A stretch of 64,000 bases of DNA from Paenibacillus sp. S150 (GTDB lineage Bacteria; Bacillota; Bacilli; Paenibacillales; Paenibacillaceae), in NCBI RefSeq assembly GCF_019352175.1, contig NZ_JACBYI010000009.1:62001-126000 (forward strand). Direction: 5' to 3'. Made by a program: the position numbers and the translations under genes. The notes beneath the pieces are model-generated. The model ran no database searches. It worked only from the letters and a program-made list of their open reading frames with translations, and had not been told where the DNA came from. Below, piece after piece: positions 24,993 to 32,525 of this stretch (positions are counted from its first letter, which is position 1; each line of letters begins with the position of its first letter).

Positions 24993-26021
24993 TTGAAAGA
25001 GAGTATAAATTGGAGCCAATTCTGGAGCACATTTAAAAAAACATACAGCATCTATCTGGTGCTGCTGGCACTGTTTATTGTCTGTTCCTTTGCCAACCCC
25101 AACTTTTTGTCCGTCAATAACCTGACCAATATTTCCACCCAATTGGCGGTCACGACGATCCTGGCTTTTGGCCAGACGATACTGATCATCAGCGGGATGC
25201 TTGACCTGTCGGCAGGCTCGGTGCTGGCGCTTTCCGGGGTGTTTGCTGTATCCGCTTACAAATCGACCGGCTCCTTTACCGTCGCCATTCTGGCAGGCAT
25301 CGTGACGGGGATTGTGTGCAACATCGTCAACGCCGTGATGGTCAGCACCTTCAAGACTCCGCCTTTTATTGCCACGCTGGCGATGCTGACCATGGCGCGG
25401 GGGGTCGCCCTTCTCTTCACCAAAGGGCAGAACATCCTGCAGCTTGGGGATTTCACCGTACTCGGCCAAGGCTCAATCGGCTTCATTCCCATCCCTGTTC
25501 TTTTCTTGATCGCTTTCGCCATTATTACCTGGTATATCCTGAGGCATACGAAATTTGGACGCTCCCTGTTTGCCGTCGGCGGAAATGAAGAGGCAGCCAC
25601 TGCTTCAGGCATCAATGTGCACAGAGTCAAATATACCGCCTTTATTATCAACGGTATTTTTGTAGGGATGGCCGGGATTCTCTTCATGTCCCGGGTCAAT
25701 GCCGGACTTCCCAACGGAGCAATCAACTATGAATTTACGGCGCTGACGGCAGCGATCATCGGGGGCACAAGCTTTTCCGGGGGGATCGGTTCCGCAGGAG
25801 GCACGCTGGCCGGCGCATTCATTGTTGGCTTTTTGGATAACATCATGAACCTGACCAATGTCGATTCCTACATGCAGCAGATTATCCGTGGCGCCATCAT
25901 TGCCTTGGCCGTTATTTACGATATCCGTTCCAAGAACCGCAGAACCAAGAGCACGCTGGGCCGGATTGAAGACAAGAAGGGCGGTAAGAAGGGAGAACGG
26001 CTGCCGGAAAGCAGCAAATGA
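24993..26021 (+). CDS. sugar ABC transporter permease (RbsC type)
   Basis: A 342-aa integral membrane protein with about 8-10 hydrophobic segments. The family stretch ILIISGMLDLSAGSVLALSG follows the second segment, and the cytoplasmic loop GRSLFAVGGNEEAATASGI with VHRVKY is the coupling motif to the ATPase. The start is TTG at 24993, one base after the ATPase stop, with AGGTGA 7 bp before it; no ATG is near. The C-terminus is Lys/Arg-rich. Works with the flanking ATPase and lipoprotein. Confidence 0.93.
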   Translation: MKESINWSQFWSTFKKTYSIYLVLLALFIVCSFANPNFLSVNNLTNISTQLAVTTILAFGQTILIISGMLDLSAGSVLALSGVFAVSAYKSTGSFTVAILAGIVTGIVCNIVNAVMVSTFKTPPFIATLAMLTMARGVALLFTKGQNILQLGDFTVLGQGSIGFIPIPVLFLIAFAIITWYILRHTKFGRSLFAVGGNEEAATASGINVHRVKYTAFIINGIFVGMAGILFMSRVNAGLPNGAINYEFTALTAAIIGGTSFSGGIGSAGGTLAGAFIVGFLDNIMNLTNVDSYMQQIIRGAIIALAVIYDIRSKNRRTKSTLGRIEDKKGGKKGERLPESSK

Positions 26022-26056
26022 CCATTCCGAATCGGAGAAAGCCAGTTAACCGGATT

Positions 26057-26073
26057 AAACAGCAATGCTGTTT
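26057..26073 (+). other. intercistronic hairpin before the binding-protein gene
   Basis: AAACAGC (26057-26063), loop AAT, GCTGTTT (26067-26073), about 20 bp before the next ribosome binding site. Such stems often stabilise the binding-protein message so that it is made in excess over the membrane parts; the role here is inferred. Confidence 0.45.
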
Positions 26074-26097
26074 AAAATAAAAAAGAGGGGTAAAAAA

Positions 26098-27099
26098 ATG
26101 AAAAAAACATTTATTACCGTGGTTTCGATGCTGTTGGTAATTGGACTGCTCGCAGGTTGCGGAAACAACAATACGCCAACGCCGGCAAATTCGGGAGCGC
26201 AGGGAGAAAACAGCGGAGAGAAAGTGTACAAGGTTGCCTACATCGCCCGTGCGCAATCCGACTCCTTTGCAGCCTGGCTCGCCAACGCCGTGAAGGAAGA
26301 AGCGAAGAAATATTCTAACATCAAGCTTGAGGTCTTCGACGGACAGGCCAGTGACGACAAAGAAAACTCCATGATCGAGAACGCGATTACCAACAAGTTC
26401 GACCTCGTTATTGTACAGCCCAACAACGGTGAAGCCCAAAGACCTTACGTAGAGAAGGTGATCAAAGCCGGTAAATTCGCCATTACGACCAACGCCCGCA
26501 TTTCCGGCATTGAAGGCGCATCCTCCGTGGACGCCGATCCATACGAGCAGGCCGGAGTGAACGCACGTGCGGCGCTGGATCAGATTCCGCAAAATGCCAA
26601 GGTCGTCGTATTGAACGGACCCTCGGGTAACTTCCATGCCGATAAACGGAGAGAAAGCTGGCAGAAGGAATTCTTCGACAAACGTCCGGATGTGCAGATC
26701 GTCGGCGAGCAAATCGCCAACTGGAACAAGGACGAAGCTATGAAATATATGGAGGACTGGGTCCAGGCCAACGACAAGATCGATGCGGTCGTTTCCATGA
26801 ACGACAACATGGCGGCGGGCGCAATCGAAGCCGTGAAGGATAATGCCAAATTCAGCGGCATGCTTGCTTATGGCGTAGACGGAACCGCTGAGGCGTTCCA
26901 GCTGATCAAGGAGGGCAAGATGACCTCCACCTGTCTGCAGAATGCTTTTGAACTGGCGGAAAAGCTTCTGGAGACCGGCAACCAGCTGCTGACCGGAGGA
27001 GAGAAGCAAATTGATACGGATATCGGCAACCCGCTGATTACCAAGGATAACGTGGATGAGTATATTGAATTGCTGGAAAAGGCGGAAGCCTTGAAATAA
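26098..27099 (+). CDS. sugar ABC transporter substrate-binding lipoprotein (periplasmic-binding family 4)
   Basis: A 333-aa lipoprotein with lipobox GLLAGC, then a low-complexity linker and a RbsB-type fold: VAYIARAQSDSFAAWLANAV, NKFDLVIVQPNN, GVNARAALDQIP, IDAVVSMNDNMAAGAIEAV and AYGVDGTAEAFQLIKEGKM. ATG 26098 has AAGAGGGG at the right distance; an upstream in-frame ATG (26065) would put charged residues before the signal peptide. The sugar cannot be read from sequence; the neighbouring polyol dehydrogenase points to a pentose, hexose or polyol. Confidence 0.93.
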   Translation: MKKTFITVVSMLLVIGLLAGCGNNNTPTPANSGAQGENSGEKVYKVAYIARAQSDSFAAWLANAVKEEAKKYSNIKLEVFDGQASDDKENSMIENAITNKFDLVIVQPNNGEAQRPYVEKVIKAGKFAITTNARISGIEGASSVDADPYEQAGVNARAALDQIPQNAKVVVLNGPSGNFHADKRRESWQKEFFDKRPDVQIVGEQIANWNKDEAMKYMEDWVQANDKIDAVVSMNDNMAAGAIEAVKDNAKFSGMLAYGVDGTAEAFQLIKEGKMTSTCLQNAFELAEKLLETGNQLLTGGEKQIDTDIGNPLITKDNVDEYIELLEKAEALK

Positions 27100-27134
27100 C
27101 CGGAATGACTGCTGCCTATGAGGAGGAGAATCAT

Positions 27135-28175
27135 ATGAAGAACAGGGCCTTTTATATGACGGATCTGAAGAAAATGGAAATGAAGGAAATTGACATGCCT
27201 GTACCCAAAGAGGGCGAGGTAATTATAAAGCTGGAATATGTCGGGATTTGCGGCTCCGACGTGCACTATCTGGAGCATGGGCGCATCGGCGACTTCGTTG
27301 TTGACGGAGATTTTATTCTGGGTCACGAATGTGCCGGAGAAGTGGTGGAGCTTGGCTCCGGAGTGAAGAATCTTCAGGTGGGGGACAGGGTTGCACTTGA
27401 GCCCGGAATCACCTGCGGCCAGTGTGAATTCTGCAAGAGCGGAAAGTACAATCTCTGCCCGGATGTGAGATTTCTGGCAACTCCGCCCTATCACGGCTGC
27501 CTGATGGATTATATCGCCTTTCCCGAGAACATGGCCTTCAAGCTGCCGGACAATGTATCTTCAGAAGAGGGGGCATTGGTAGAACCGCTGGCTGTGGGAC
27601 TGCATGCTGCGGCTCAAGGCGGAATCACGCTGGGGGACCGTGTTGTTATTCTGGGAGCCGGCTGTATAGGTCTAGTGACGCTGCTGGCCTGCAAAGCCTT
27701 TGGCGCAACGGATATCGTGGTGGTGGACATCATTGAAAAACGGCTGGAGGCGGCGAAAAAGCTGGGAGCTTCCCGGGTAATCAATGCCAAGCAGGAGAAT
27801 GTTCTGGAGGCAATTGCCGCGCTGACGGACGGTCAGGGCATGGATAAGGTGATTGAAACCGCGGGGAGCGAGCATACCGTCAAGCAGACGCCCTATCTGG
27901 TCAAAAGGGGCGGAACGATCGTGCTCGTGGGGCTGGCTGCCAAGGATATCATTGATTTCGACTTTATGCAGATTATGTTCAAGGAGGCTGACATCAAATC
28001 AGTGTTCCGTTACCGCAACCTGTATCCTGCCGCCATTGGCGCAATTTCAGACGGTAAAATCGACGTCAAGGGCATCGTGACCCATGAATTCGACTTTGAG
28101 GATACCCAGAAAGCCTTTGATTTTGTTATCGGCAACAAGGAAGATGTGGTGAAGGCCGTAATACGGATGGGCTAA
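27135..28175 (+). CDS. zinc-dependent polyol (sorbitol/xylitol-type) dehydrogenase
   Basis: A 346-aa medium-chain dehydrogenase. Catalytic-zinc ligands are in GICGSDVHYLEHG (Cys), LGHECAGEV (His, Glu) and LVEPLAVGLHAA (Glu). The structural-zinc loop is CGQCEFCKSGKYNLC. The NAD site is VVILGAGCIGL, followed by VVVDIIEKRLE with an acidic residue that favours NAD. Among MDRs this is the sorbitol/xylitol dehydrogenase pattern. ATG 27135 is preceded by AGGAGGAG. It likely oxidises the polyol imported by the upstream transporter to a ketose. Last gene of the operon, before a terminator. Confidence 0.92.
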   Translation: MKNRAFYMTDLKKMEMKEIDMPVPKEGEVIIKLEYVGICGSDVHYLEHGRIGDFVVDGDFILGHECAGEVVELGSGVKNLQVGDRVALEPGITCGQCEFCKSGKYNLCPDVRFLATPPYHGCLMDYIAFPENMAFKLPDNVSSEEGALVEPLAVGLHAAAQGGITLGDRVVILGAGCIGLVTLLACKAFGATDIVVVDIIEKRLEAAKKLGASRVINAKQENVLEAIAALTDGQGMDKVIETAGSEHTVKQTPYLVKRGGTIVLVGLAAKDIIDFDFMQIMFKEADIKSVFRYRNLYPAAIGAISDGKIDVKGIVTHEFDFEDTQKAFDFVIGNKEDVVKAVIRMG

Positions 28176-28217
28176 GCAGCCACCGGCGTGAGAATGAGAG
28201 GGATGCTCAGGACGAAG

Positions 28218-28246
28218 CAGGGACGTGAATATTCACGCCCCTGTTT
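28218..28246. terminator. terminator with GTGAATATTCAC palindrome
   Basis: CAGGG-A-CGTGAAT (28218-28230) pairs with ATTCACG-C-CCCTG (28231-28243), followed by TTT. It ends the polyol operon and may also serve the converging gene at 28293-28691. Confidence 0.7.
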
Positions 28247-28292
28247 CAGTTGCGGTTGGATTGTGCCGGGGAATCCGGGCACTCCGTCCGGT

Positions 28293-28691
28293 TTAATTGA
28301 AAGAAATGGTGTAGGATACAGAAGGGAATGGCGTAGTCGAGCCGGGCACCCGTTCTACTACAGTGACCAGTGTACCGGGTTCATAGTAGCCAGAACCGCC
28401 GCTGTAATTGGTGCTGTTCACGATGGCTGTGCCGAGGTCGATCGTCGTATTGTTGTAGCTCCAGTAGTAGTGCAGCCGAAGTGTATTGGCTGCAGATGCC
28501 GTGACTTTCACGCTTGTGCCGGTCGTTTTGGCGTTAGGGAGAATGTAGGCATATGTTGTTTGATCTGCGTTGAGGGTATTGGAATAGCTGCCCCCATAGC
28601 TTACGATGGCAGGATTAGCCGATGCGGTCAGGCCAAACATCATTGATATGCCCATAATCAAAATAAATGCTATGGCGTTCAGTTTTTTCAT
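28293..28691 (-). CDS. small secreted beta-rich protein of unknown function
   Basis: A 132-aa protein with a clear signal peptide (MKKLNAIAFILIMG to TASA, about 25 residues). The mature part of about 105 residues is Thr/Ser/Tyr-rich with alternating strands (TTYAYILPNAKTTGTSVKVT, LRLHYYWSYNNTTIDLG, VTVVERVPGS) and no Cys. I recognise no domain; it may be a small extracellular Ig-like or lectin-like module. GAGAGGATGG precedes the ATG. It stands alone, convergent with the polyol operon. Confidence 0.75.
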   Translation of the reverse strand: MKKLNAIAFILIMGISMMFGLTASANPAIVSYGGSYSNTLNADQTTYAYILPNAKTTGTSVKVTASAANTLRLHYYWSYNNTTIDLGTAIVNSTNYSGGSGYYEPGTLVTVVERVPGSTTPFPSVSYTISFN

Positions 28692-28957
28692 AGATCGCCC
28701 ATCCTCTCACAATGAAATGTTTTTAAAGTTTAACTGCATAAACTAAAAAACCTTTTCAAACGGAATATATAGATTGAACTTGTAATTTTTCTATTTAGGA
28801 TTGGCCGTGACTCCAGAGAATGCTTGGACTTTCCGCCGCTGCCTGTATGCAGATTTCTTGATGTATACCACTGTTCGCGGTGGAAATCCGCAGATAAAGG
28901 CAGACGCTCCTCCTGCATTTCCCGAATTTCCTTCTGCCGCTTTTTCGCCAGCCGTAA

Positions 28958-29142
28958 TTAGTGGTAAAAAGGACCCCTAAGGTAGCGCATTCGGATTCCG
29001 GATCATCCCTAGTGGGAAAAAGTACAACTAATTCGCCTGAAATCACCTTGTATGGGGGAGATGGCCTCCAATAAGTGTACAAAATCCCACTAAATCCTGT
29101 TAAATCCAGAATTCCAGCCTATTAGTGTTACTTTTTCCACTT
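28958..29142. repeat. intergenic repeat family, copy B with an extra half unit
   Basis: The core 29011-29142 (132 bp) starts with AGTGGGAAAAAGTACAACTA and ends with the inverse of AGTGGAAAAAGTAACACTA. It carries the same internal inverted TCCCACTAA unit (29095-29103) as copy A at 17620. A further direct half unit, TTAGTGGTAAAAAGG, lies at 28958-28972. The family is non-coding. The stretch 28692-28957 has no supported gene. Confidence 0.7.
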
Positions 29143-29319
29143 CGCATTCGTTCCCTATGAACCTCCTTGCGTTCCATCAGCTTGTTCAGGTTCTCCGGTT
29201 CATTTCATATAGAGCTTCCTCCTCCTCTCGCAATGTTAACGCTTACAACGCTTTCCTCTCTACTGTATACCAATTTATTACAGATGTAAATAGTGGGTTA
29301 AATGGAAGAATAGGCTCAA

Positions 29320-29490
29320 GTGACGGCAGCGTACTTCAGATTCGTGGCAGGGATATTGGACCTGATCGGCGCCTATCCGTGGCTGATTGGTACAGCCATG
29401 GTATTTGTCTCCCGGCTTTTCTTCTCAGCATGGTTTGTCATTCCCGGCATAAGGATGCTCGGCAAATCCCCTCCTGATCCATTATACTGA
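29320..29490 (+). CDS. doubtful small membrane protein or gene remnant
   Basis: A GTG-started frame of 56 codons (VTAAYFRFVAGILDLIGAYP, then a hydrophobic WLIGTAMVFVSRLFFSAWFV) ends just before the DUF4317 gene. Amphipathic and hydrophobic segments look protein-like, and GGAAGAATAGG lies upstream at a loose distance. An in-frame stop (TAG) is four codons before. It is either a tiny membrane protein or the 3' remnant of a larger one; neither is established. Confidence 0.3.
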   Translation: MTAAYFRFVAGILDLIGAYPWLIGTAMVFVSRLFFSAWFVIPGIRMLGKSPPDPLY

Positions 29491-29529
29491 ATAAAGTCAT
29501 AACACAACTAAGGAGCTGCCGAACCCATT

Positions 29530-30696
29530 ATGAATAAAAAAGAAGTCGCGCACATTCGCAAGCAATTCAAGCTGGACCATGAGATGCTCAAGCTTTTTGA
29601 TATTCTTAACGTGTATATTATGAAGGACAGCAGTGAGATCTATCATTACGAGTGTCAGCCGTTCGGGCTGGTAGACAGAGAGAAGCAGGAGCTGTATATC
29701 GGCAATTTCAAAAAACTGCTGACCGGTGAGCTGGACCACAAGCTGTTCGAGCTGCGTTTTCAGGAGGAGGCGGTGGAACCCGCGAATGTGCTGCTTCATC
29801 AAGCGCTCGTGACCGGTGACCGGGAAGAATGGCAGGACCTGATGCTGCTGCTGGTGAACAAAATGCTGGCAGATGCCAAGTATGAAAAGGACATGGTGGT
29901 CACTTTCGTCCGCGGGCAGTATTTCCGGCCCACCAAGACCAGGAATGAGGAAGCCGAAAAGAGTGAGAAGGACGAGCTGTTCGCGCATCCGTTCATTCTG
30001 TGCAGCGTGAACTCCACGGAACAGCAGCGGAAAAACCTCATGTTCGATTATGTGGAGAGGGAATTTAAATACAATATCATCGTTGATCCGATTATCAAGC
30101 TCAGTTCGCCGGAGCAAGGGTTCTTTTATCCGAGTGTGACAGACAACTATTCTGATGTGAACCGCATTCTGTATTGTACGGGAAAATCGAATTATCCGGA
30201 TCCGCAGTTCATCGGGCAAGTCTTGAATGCCGAAAGATCCGCAACGGCCTTGGAAGTGAGAACCATCTTTGAGGACATCGTGAAGGAAGTTGCAGGCGAA
30301 CAGCTCGATGCGGCCACCCTCGCTCAAGTGTATGAGGAAATCCAGCAGGTGATCGAAGATGGCGCCGAGGAGGAAGAACCTCCTAAGCTGGATTACAGAG
30401 ATGTGGAACGCGTCCTGAAGGTAAGCGGCGTGGAGAATGTGACGGCGGAAAGGGTGGAGCTTGCGTTTGAGACGGTCGCCGATGACCGGAACTATGAACT
30501 CAAAGCGGCCAGCGTACTTCCCAAATTCAATTCGAAGTCGATCAAAATCGAGACAAAGGTAGCCACCATTTCCGTCAGCCCGCAGGATTTAAGGTATGTG
30601 AGGCAGGTGAATTATCAAGGGAAACGCTGCATCATGATCGAGGTTGACGAGGATGTTGTGATTGAAGGCTTTACGCTCAGTACAGAGACGTTGTAG
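29530..30696 (+). CDS. DUF4317-family protein
   Basis: A 388-aa cytosolic protein opening with MNKKEVAHIRKQFKLDHEML, LKLFDILNVYIMKDSSEIYH and a Cys-containing ECQPFGLVDREKQELYIGN, the start typical of DUF4317 proteins. Other visible blocks are MVVTFVRGQYFRPTK and GFFYPSVTDNYSDVNRILYC. No catalytic motif or known role. AAGGAG lies 14 bp upstream of ATG, rather far. It seems monocistronic; a perfect palindrome lies 46 bp after the stop. Confidence 0.85.
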   Translation: MNKKEVAHIRKQFKLDHEMLKLFDILNVYIMKDSSEIYHYECQPFGLVDREKQELYIGNFKKLLTGELDHKLFELRFQEEAVEPANVLLHQALVTGDREEWQDLMLLLVNKMLADAKYEKDMVVTFVRGQYFRPTKTRNEEAEKSEKDELFAHPFILCSVNSTEQQRKNLMFDYVEREFKYNIIVDPIIKLSSPEQGFFYPSVTDNYSDVNRILYCTGKSNYPDPQFIGQVLNAERSATALEVRTIFEDIVKEVAGEQLDAATLAQVYEEIQQVIEDGAEEEEPPKLDYRDVERVLKVSGVENVTAERVELAFETVADDRNYELKAASVLPKFNSKSIKIETKVATISVSPQDLRYVRQVNYQGKRCIMIEVDEDVVIEGFTLSTETL

Positions 30697-30742
30697 TACA
30701 AGTACGGAGGCTGTGCGAAATGCGTCAGTTGTCTTTGCATCT

Positions 30743-30766
30743 GAATGTTAACTAGAGTTAACATTC
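30743..30766. promoter_or_regulatory. perfect 24-bp palindrome
   Basis: GAATGTTAACT (30743-30753), AG, AGTTAACATTC (30756-30766). It may be an operator of a MerR-, MarR- or TetR-like factor left from a lost gene, or act as terminator of the DUF4317 gene (the last arm is followed by TTCAATCT). No adjacent gene clearly uses it. Confidence 0.45.
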
Positions 30767-30771
30767 TTCAA

Positions 30772-30842
30772 TCTCTGTGGTATTCTGCGGAAATGCGTGG
30801 TGCCCAGGCGGCACAGATCGGCCAGAGCGTGGAAATAACAAA
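30772..30842 (-). pseudogene. short remnant of an AraC-family regulator gene
   Basis: On the minus strand this reads ALADLCRLGTTHFRR, matching LAGLCHLSTTHFRR in the HTH of the AraC gene at 43486-44427. At DNA level 30783-30830 and 43743-43790 share about 41 of 48 bases in the same orientation. Nothing else of the gene is left. The two copies therefore flank the 13-kb segment carrying the G+C-rich operon. Confidence 0.65.
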
Positions 30843-30866
30843 ACACCCCCGGCGGGCCAGGGGTGT
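30838..30866 (-). terminator. terminator of the minus-strand catabolic operon
   Basis: On the minus strand ACACCCC pairs with GGGGTGT (30860-30866 with 30843-30849), followed by TTTTGTTAT. It lies about 140 bp after the last gene (stop at 31009). The bases 30867-31008 contain no supported gene. Confidence 0.7.
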
Positions 30867-31008
30867 GGATCGGGAGGGACAGAAGAAATTGCGCCGGGCG
30901 TCCGCATGCGCCGCCGGGAAGTCGTGCCGGGTCAAGCGCGGCGCTTCCGCCCGCTCAATCCCTGACTCACCGATTGTACGGGGGGATCATGGTCAGAAGA
31001 AGACGCGG

Positions 31009-31638
31009 TTACTTCAGAGTAACGGTGCCGGAGCCGTCGGGCGTGTCCGCCCAGAACAGCTCCAGGCTGTCGCCGTCGTGCAGCTCCCCGACGCCGTCGG
31101 GCGTCCCGGTGAAAATCAGGTCTCCCGCCGCCAGGCCGTAATGGCCGCCGATGTGCGCTGTCAGCACACTAAGGTCGAAAATGGCGTCCGCCAGCCGTCC
31201 CCGCTGACGCTCCCGGCGGTTGATGTTCAGCGAAAATTCGGTGCTGGTGAGCGTCTCAAGCGCGGGCAGCGGCCGGAAGGCCGTCAGCGGCGCGGAGCCG
31301 AAGAAGCCCTTGGACTTCAGCCAGGGCTGCTGCTTCTCCTTGAGTTCTGACTGCACGTCCCGCAAGGTCAGGTCGAGGCCGAGGGCGAAATCCGCCAGCA
31401 GCTCCTCCAGGGCGATGCCCGGCTCGTAGGACCGGCCGATGCGGACCACCATCTCCGCCTCGTAATGGACGGAGCCGAAGCCCGAGGGCAGGGCCAGCGC
31501 CCCGCCCTCCATGGGAATGGCGGCGTGGGAGGGCTTCATGAAGATCATCGGGGTTTCCGGCACGGCGTTGCCCAGTTCTGCGGCGTGCTTGCCGTAGTTA
31601 CGCCCTACGCAGTAGATATTGCGAATGTTTTCGGTCAT
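31009..31638 (-). CDS. fumarylacetoacetate-hydrolase-family protein (acylpyruvase/FAHD1-like)
   Basis: A 209-aa FAH-fold hydrolase. The N-terminal IYCVGRNYGKHAAELGN, FMKPSHAAIP, metal-binding HYEAEMVV (Glu60, Glu62) and LDLTLRDVQSELK, with Asp89 as third ligand, match the short FAHD1-type enzymes, which hydrolyse acylpyruvates or decarboxylate oxaloacetate. GDLIFTGTPDGVG is the usual C-terminal block. ATGA overlap with the dpaA-like stop shows coupling. As last gene of the operon it fits the final cleavage of a 2,4-dioxo acid to pyruvate; this is inference. Confidence 0.88.
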   Translation of the reverse strand: MTENIRNIYCVGRNYGKHAAELGNAVPETPMIFMKPSHAAIPMEGGALALPSGFGSVHYEAEMVVRIGRSYEPGIALEELLADFALGLDLTLRDVQSELKEKQQPWLKSKGFFGSAPLTAFRPLPALETLTSTEFSLNINRRERQRGRLADAIFDLSVLTAHIGGHYGLAAGDLIFTGTPDGVGELHDGDSLELFWADTPDGSGTVTLK

Positions 31639-32525
31639 TGTGCATCCCAGCTTTCGTCAAGAGCAGATTTTATACTGAGAAACTGGGCGTTGCCGGAATG
31701 GATAGGCGCCAGCCCGGCCTGCCCCCGCGCCCAGACCACGTGGAGGCCGAGGGCTCTGCCGGCCTCGTGGTCGATGCCGCCTGGAGGCGAGGCCAGGTCC
31801 ATGACCAGAGCGTCAGGGCGGACAGCCTGCAGCACCTCCTGGTCGATGAGCATCGCCGGAGCCGTATTGTAGAGCAGCAGCGCCTGACCGGCGGCTTCCT
31901 TCAGCTCCTCCGGCGTGGTGCCGCAGACCTCGAAGCCGTCGGCGTAGGCGCGAACGCGGATTTCCGGCCGCCGAACGGCTACGGTCACCCGGGCGCCCAT
32001 GCCGCGCAGACCGGCGGCCAGCAGCGAAGCGATGCGGCCGTAGCCGACGATCAGCGCCGGGGACCGGTGAATTGTATGGTCAGTCTCCCGCACGGTGGCG
32101 GAGATCGCTCCTTCCGCTGTGGGAATGGCGTGCATCACCTGCAGGTAATCGTCATCCTTGAGATTGTAAAACTGCGTGCCGTAGGGACGGGCCATCTCGC
32201 GGATCGTGGGCGTTGCCATTCCCGAGAAGAAGGCGGCTTCCGGCTTTGCGGCGGCGAACCAGTCCGCAGTTACCACGATCTCCCCTGCGGCGGCGGGAGC
32301 GTACAGTTTGTCCCCGGCAGCGATGCCGGGGACCGGCGCGATGAGAATGGCGGCGTCCTTCACCGCTTCCAATGGGCTGGCGGCGCGCAGCGCTTCATAA
32401 CGCGGGTCCGCCACAACGCCGAAAGTGCGGACCGTGACGCCCAGCTCCAGCAGACAGCGGGCAATTTCCAATTCCCGCTTGTCGCCGCCGAACACGGCGG
32501 CGATGCTACCTTCATAAGGATACAA
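31635..32525 (-). CDS. dipicolinate synthase subunit A homologue (DpaA/SpoVFA-like)
   Basis: A 296-aa NAD(P)-binding protein homologous to DpaA, which with DpaB oxidises the product of dihydrodipicolinate synthase to dipicolinate in sporulation. Diagnostic parts are IAAVFGGDKRELEIARCL, HAIPTAEGAISATV followed by TIHRSPALIVGYGRIASLLA (Rossmann turn), LLLYNTAPAMLID, MDLASPPGGIDHEAGRALGL and APIHSGNAQ. The start is TTG 32525, because GGAGAGGAG lies just before it and the ATG at 32567 would overlap the lyase gene by 56 bp. Here it stands in a transporter-linked operon without DpaB, directly after a DapA-type gene, so a role other than spore dipicolinate is likely. Confidence 0.85.
   Translation of the reverse strand: MYPYEGSIAAVFGGDKRELEIARCLLELGVTVRTFGVVADPRYEALRAASPLEAVKDAAILIAPVPGIAAGDKLYAPAAAGEIVVTADWFAAAKPEAAFFSGMATPTIREMARPYGTQFYNLKDDDYLQVMHAIPTAEGAISATVRETDHTIHRSPALIVGYGRIASLLAAGLRGMGARVTVAVRRPEIRVRAYADGFEVCGTTPEELKEAAGQALLLYNTAPAMLIDQEVLQAVRPDALVMDLASPPGGIDHEAGRALGLHVVWARGQAGLAPIHSGNAQFLSIKSALDESWDAQ

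Noticed and set aside
29157..29477. 106-codon ORF upstream of the DUF4317 gene
   Set aside because: No ribosome binding site and no protein-like pattern. A hydrophobic stretch in another frame of the same DNA is more plausible, though itself doubtful.
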